Assembly (NCBI RefSeq): GCF_900102485.1
Contig: NZ_FNBX01000024.1
Location: 1 to 24,796, forward strand
Length of the DNA stretch: 24,796 nucleotides
Origin: Desulfovibrio legallii
Lineage (GTDB): Bacteria > Desulfobacterota > Desulfovibrionia > Desulfovibrionales > Desulfovibrionaceae
Reading direction: 5' to 3'
Shown here: in pieces, positions 22,204 to 24,796 of the stretch
How positions within the stretch are numbered: position 1 is the first letter of the stretch
How the letters are laid out: each line of letters starts with the position of its first letter
Program-made: the position numbers and the translations under genes
The notes under the pieces: model-generated
Database searches by the model: none
What the model saw: only the letters and a program-made list of their open reading frames with translations
Told to the model about the DNA's origin: nothing

Positions 22204-23001
22204 ATGGAAACCATAACCACCCCCGCCATCCGGATAAGCGATGTGCACAAATACTTCGGCCAGCAAGAAGTGCTCAAAGGCATAAACCTGGAAGTGCTGC
22301 CGCGCGAGGTCGTTTGCCTTATCGGCCCTTCCGGATCGGGAAAAAGCACCCTGTTGCGCTGCGTGAACTTTCTGGACGCCTATGACGCAGGGGAAATCTG
22401 CGTAGACGGCGTCCTGATGGGGTATGAGAAGCACTACGACGGCACCCGCCGCAGGGCGAGCGAGGCGCGGATACGGGAATGCCGCCGGGATCTCGGCATG
22501 GTCTTCCAGCATTTCAACCTCTGGCCGCATATGACCGTCATAGAAAACGTCACGGAGGCCTTGATCTCCGTAGCCGGGAAAAGCAAGGCCCAGGCGGAGC
22601 AAAAAGGCATGCAGTGTCTGGAGCGGGTGGGCATGGCCGAGAAATGCCGCAGCTACCCTGCCCAGCTTTCCGGCGGGCAGCAGCAGCGGGTGGCCATAGC
22701 GCGCGCCTTGGCCATGGAGCCGCGCATTATGCTTTTTGACGAGCCCACCTCCGCCCTTGACCCGGAGCTGGTGGGCGACGTGCTGCAGGTGATGCGGCGC
22801 CTGGCGGACGACGGCATGACCATGCTTATTGTTACCCACGAAATGGGCTTTGCTGCGGAGGTAGCGGACAGGGTGGTCTTTATGGAAAGCGGCCAGGTGA
22901 TTGAGCAGGGGCCACCGGAAAAAATTTTTCACGCGCCGGAAAGCCCGCGCCTGACAGCCTTTTTAAAAGGCTGGACGCAGCGCAACGGCCATGTGGCCTG
23001 A
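22204..23001 (+). CDS. Amino-acid ABC transporter ATPase (GlnQ/HisP type)
   Basis: The 265-residue ATPase drives the transporter. Walker A is GPSGSGKST (about 41-49), the Q-loop region reads [12 protein letters not shown], the signature is [17 protein letters not shown], Walker B is [15 protein letters not shown], and the switch His lies in [15 protein letters not shown]. These are characteristic of the PAAT family. ATG 22204 follows AAAGGAG. It completes a four-gene importer with the binding protein at 18937. Confidence 0.96.
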   Translation: METITTPAIRISDVHKYFGQQEVLKGINLEVLPREVVCLIGPSGSGKSTLLRCVNFLDAYDAGEICVDGVLMGYEKHYDGTRRRASEARIRECRRDLGMVFQHFNLWPHMTVIENVTEALISVAGKSKAQAEQKGMQCLERVGMAEKCRSYPAQLSGGQQQRVAIARALAMEPRIMLFDEPTSALDPELVGDVLQVMRRLADDGMTMLIVTHEMGFAAEVADRVVFMESGQVIEQGPPEKIFHAPESPRLTAFLKGWTQRNGHVA

Positions 23002-23017
23002 AGCGGGCAGCCCAAAA

Positions 23018-23033
23018 CGGCGCTGAAGCGCCG
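23018..23033 (+). promoter_or_regulatory. Small hairpin ahead of DUF1989 protein B
   Basis: CGGCGC TGAA GCGCCG forms a 6-bp stem with a tetraloop in the 57-base gap between the ATPase and DUF1989 B genes. It is probably a minor message-structure element. Confidence 0.3.
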
Positions 23034-23058
23034 CGCACCAACAAAAAGGAAGGAAGCC

Positions 23059-23658
23059 ATGAGCGAGTACATCACCATTCCCGCACGCTGCGGCGCTGCC
23101 GCCATTGTCCGCGCGGGCGAACGCATCAAAATCGTTAATATCACCGGGCAGCAGGTGGTGGACACCTGGGCCTTCAACCTGCGGGATCCACTGGAATACA
23201 TGTCCATGCAGCATGTGCGGCCGGATCTCAACAAGGGCGTGCCCGGACCCGGCGACAGGCTGGCGACCAACCGCCGCAGGCCCGTGCTGACCATGCTGGA
23301 AGACACAAGCAACGGCGCCCACGACACCTTTATGGCCGCCTGCGACATCTATCGCTACATGGGACTCGGCGTGCAGGGTTACCACGCCAACTGCACGGAC
23401 AACATGTACGCCGCCTTGCGCGGCCTGGGCATCCGGGTGGACTTCTGCCCCAGCCCCCTGAATTTGTGGATGAACACGCCCATTGTGGACAATAAGGCCT
23501 CGTGGTTGCCGCCGCGCAGCAAAGCGGGCGACTATGTGGTGCTGGAGGCCAGTTTTGACTGCGTCGTGGTCATGTCCGCCTGCCCGCAGGACATCCTGCC
23601 CATCAACGGGCAGCAGTGCCGACCTTCTGACGTAAAATATGTAGTTTATAAAGGATAG
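23059..23658 (+). CDS. DUF1989 (urea carboxylase-associated) family protein B
   Basis: The 199-residue paralogue of protein A aligns end to end, with the same conserved residues: His88-Asp89 (GAHDTFMAACDIY), Cys95, His109 and Cys112 (GYHANCTDN), and Cys175, Pro176, Gln177, Asp178 (ACPQDILPING). It keeps the standard CPQD where protein A has CSQD. In guanidine-degrading bacteria two DUF1989 subunits form one enzyme, so A and B may likewise act together, or each with its own ureohydrolase. ATG 23059 follows AAGGAAGG. Ureohydrolase B begins 8 bases after the stop. The substrate is unknown and the deiminase analogy is inference. Confidence 0.9.
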   Translation: MSEYITIPARCGAAAIVRAGERIKIVNITGQQVVDTWAFNLRDPLEYMSMQHVRPDLNKGVPGPGDRLATNRRRPVLTMLEDTSNGAHDTFMAACDIYRYMGLGVQGYHANCTDNMYAALRGLGIRVDFCPSPLNLWMNTPIVDNKASWLPPRSKAGDYVVLEASFDCVVVMSACPQDILPINGQQCRPSDVKYVVYKG

Positions 23659-23666
23659 AGGTCACT

Positions 23667-24623
23667 ATGCAACAGTTTGTGCAACCCCCCAGCGCCGCTT
23701 CTTCGCCCCGATTCTGCAATACGGGGAATTTTATGCGGCTGCCGCGTATGGCCGATCCCACGGGCATGGATTTTGCGGTCTTCGGCATCCCTTTTGATAC
23801 GGGCAGCTCCTACCGCACGGGTTCACGCTTCGGGCCCGCGGCCATCCGGAACATCTCCAGCATGATCAAGCCCAATCATGTCATCTTTGAGGTCAATATC
23901 CTCAACGAACTGCGGGGCGGCGATTTTGGGGACGTCAATATCGTGCCCGGCTACATTGAGCCTTCGTATGCGGCCATCACCGAATTCATGACGCCGCTGC
24001 TGGCGGCGGGGGTCACCCCGCTGGCGCTGGGCGGCGACCATTCCATAACTCTGGCGGAACTCCGGGCCATAGCAGCCCGGCACGGGAAGGTGAGCCTGCT
24101 CCATTTTGACTCGCACCTGGACCTGAATACGGCCGTGTTCGGCCAGCCCTACAACCACGGCACACCCTTCCGGCGGGCGCTGGAAGAAGGGCTGATCGAC
24201 CCTGCCACCTCCATCCAGGTGGGCATGCGCGGTTCGCTGTATGATCCTGATGATTTTAAAGTTGCCGCCGAGCTCGGCTTCAAGGTGCTGCCGGCGCACG
24301 TTATGCGCGAAATGGGTTTGGCCGAAGTTATCAAGGCTATTTTGGAGCGCCTGGGGCGGACAAAGGTTTTCTGCACCTTTGACGTCGATTTTGTGGATCC
24401 TGCCTATGCGCCGGGAACCGGCACGCCGGAAGTGGGCGGCTTCACCACCTGGGAAGTGCTGCGCCTTGTGCGGGCGCTGAACGAGGTGCATTTTGTAGGA
24501 TTCGATATCGTGGAGGTGCTGCCCGCCATTGACCCTGCGGAGCTTACGCCCTATGTGGCCGCCAATCTCGGATTTGAGTTCCTCTCCATCTTAGCCTGGC
24601 GTAAAAAACACGGCAAGAACTGA
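23667..24623 (+). CDS. Ureohydrolase B (agmatinase/guanidinobutyrase family)
   Basis: This is the second Mn-dependent ureohydrolase of the cluster, 318 residues. The metal ligands are His125 (GGDHS), Asp148, His150 and Asp152 (FDSHLD), and Asp239 and Asp241 (TFDVDFVDPAYAPGTGTPE, canonical DP retained). The segment YNHGTPFRRALEEGLI is close to the substrate loop usual in guanidinobutyrase/guanidinopropionase-like enzymes, so an acidic guanidino acid is a reasonable guess. Agmatine is the alternative. It differs from ureohydrolase A over most of its length, which points to different substrates or a heteromer. ATG 23667 is 8 bases after DUF1989 B, with GAGGTCACT as a weak ribosome site. It is the last gene of the cluster. 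Confidence 0.92.
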   Translation: MQQFVQPPSAASSPRFCNTGNFMRLPRMADPTGMDFAVFGIPFDTGSSYRTGSRFGPAAIRNISSMIKPNHVIFEVNILNELRGGDFGDVNIVPGYIEPSYAAITEFMTPLLAAGVTPLALGGDHSITLAELRAIAARHGKVSLLHFDSHLDLNTAVFGQPYNHGTPFRRALEEGLIDPATSIQVGMRGSLYDPDDFKVAAELGFKVLPAHVMREMGLAEVIKAILERLGRTKVFCTFDVDFVDPAYAPGTGTPEVGGFTTWEVLRLVRALNEVHFVGFDIVEVLPAIDPAELTPYVAANLGFEFLSILAWRKKHGKN

Positions 24624-24648
24624 AGAACCGACGGCGGACTGCCGTTGT

Positions 24649-24699
24649 GCCCCATGGCCGGAATCGCCCTCTTTGCAAAAGCCGCCATGGCCATGGGGC
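24649..24699. terminator. 11-bp inverted repeat between ureohydrolase B and the rRNA end
   Basis: GCCCCATGGCC (24649-24659) and GGCCATGGGGC (24689-24699) are perfect inverted repeats around a 29-base loop, between convergent transcription units. A smaller ACGGC/GCCGT hairpin precedes it at 24631-24645. There is no U-tract, so a terminator role is only suggested by position. Confidence 0.4.
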
Positions 24700-24720
24700 G
24701 CCCTGGGGGGTAGGAGCAAT

Positions 24721-24796
24721 CTTTGGCGACGGCCTACTTTCCCACATGACGTTGCCTTAGCCGTTGCCGCGCAGCGGCTTACGGATAAGGACAGCA
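24721..24796 (-). rRNA. 5S rRNA, 3' part (continues beyond the window)
   Basis: Read on the minus strand, the sequence ends CATGTGGGAAAGTAGG then CCGTCGCCAAAG, the typical 3' end of bacterial 5S rRNA (helix V and the 3' strand of helix I). Upstream GTAAGCC sits about 40 bases before GAAAGTAGG, roughly where GTTAAGC lies in canonical 5S. The central part is less consensus-like: CAACGGCTA in place of CGATGGTA. The 5' part, and presumably 23S and 16S, lie to the right. The 3' boundary is approximate. Confidence 0.62.

Noticed and set aside
21469..22932. 487-codon minus-strand open frame over the permeases and ATPase
   Set aside because: Antisense of certain transporter genes and of low-complexity composition.
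19857..24623. Ureohydrolase A or B as the Ni-dependent guanidine hydrolase (GdmH)
   Set aside because: No HypA/HypB-like nickel chaperone genes are adjacent, and the motifs do not point to it; left as a phylogeny question.

Overview
The window looks like chromosomal DNA of a Desulfovibrionaceae-type sulfate reducer. That placement is an inference from the high GC content, the strictly anaerobic gene set (small rubrerythrin, LIV-type amino acid uptake), the style of the proteins and a B12-riboswitch-controlled metE. No marker gene in the window fixes the species.

Layout. Bases 1-2177 are accessory DNA: the 3' end of an ISL3-family transposase with its terminal repeat, a gene fragment that runs open up to that IS end, and two AT-rich lipoprotein genes. 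Bases 2320-5004 hold a sigma-70 promoter, a cobalamin riboswitch with extra hairpins, and metE. After about 880 bases without a convincing gene comes a complete branched-chain amino acid ABC operon, livKHMGF (5889-10791). yigZ lies convergent to it. Rubrerythrin follows, with a good promoter. A 2-hydroxyacid (phosphoglycerate-type) dehydrogenase is divergent from a serine O-acetyltransferase, a plausible serine-to-cysteine pair, and a tiny lipoprotein overlaps the latter. Two copies of a structured repeat of about 165 bases flank this middle section.

The most interesting region is 15327-24623. A PuuR-like HTH-cupin regulator is divergent from a ten-gene cluster: DUF1989 protein A, M20 deacylase, a broken carbon-nitrogen hydrolase, an amino-acid binding protein, ureohydrolase A, two permeases, an ATPase, DUF1989 protein B and ureohydrolase B. 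The cluster is preceded by a near-perfect sigma-54 promoter and repeated CTTGAA motifs. The gene content suggests nitrogen-responsive uptake and hydrolysis of a guanidino or carbamoyl amino compound. There is no urea carboxylase, allophanate hydrolase or urease in the window, so the role of the paired DUF1989 proteins is open.

The right edge carries what appears to be the 3' part of a 5S rRNA on the minus strand, implying an rRNA operon just beyond the window that reads toward the cluster.
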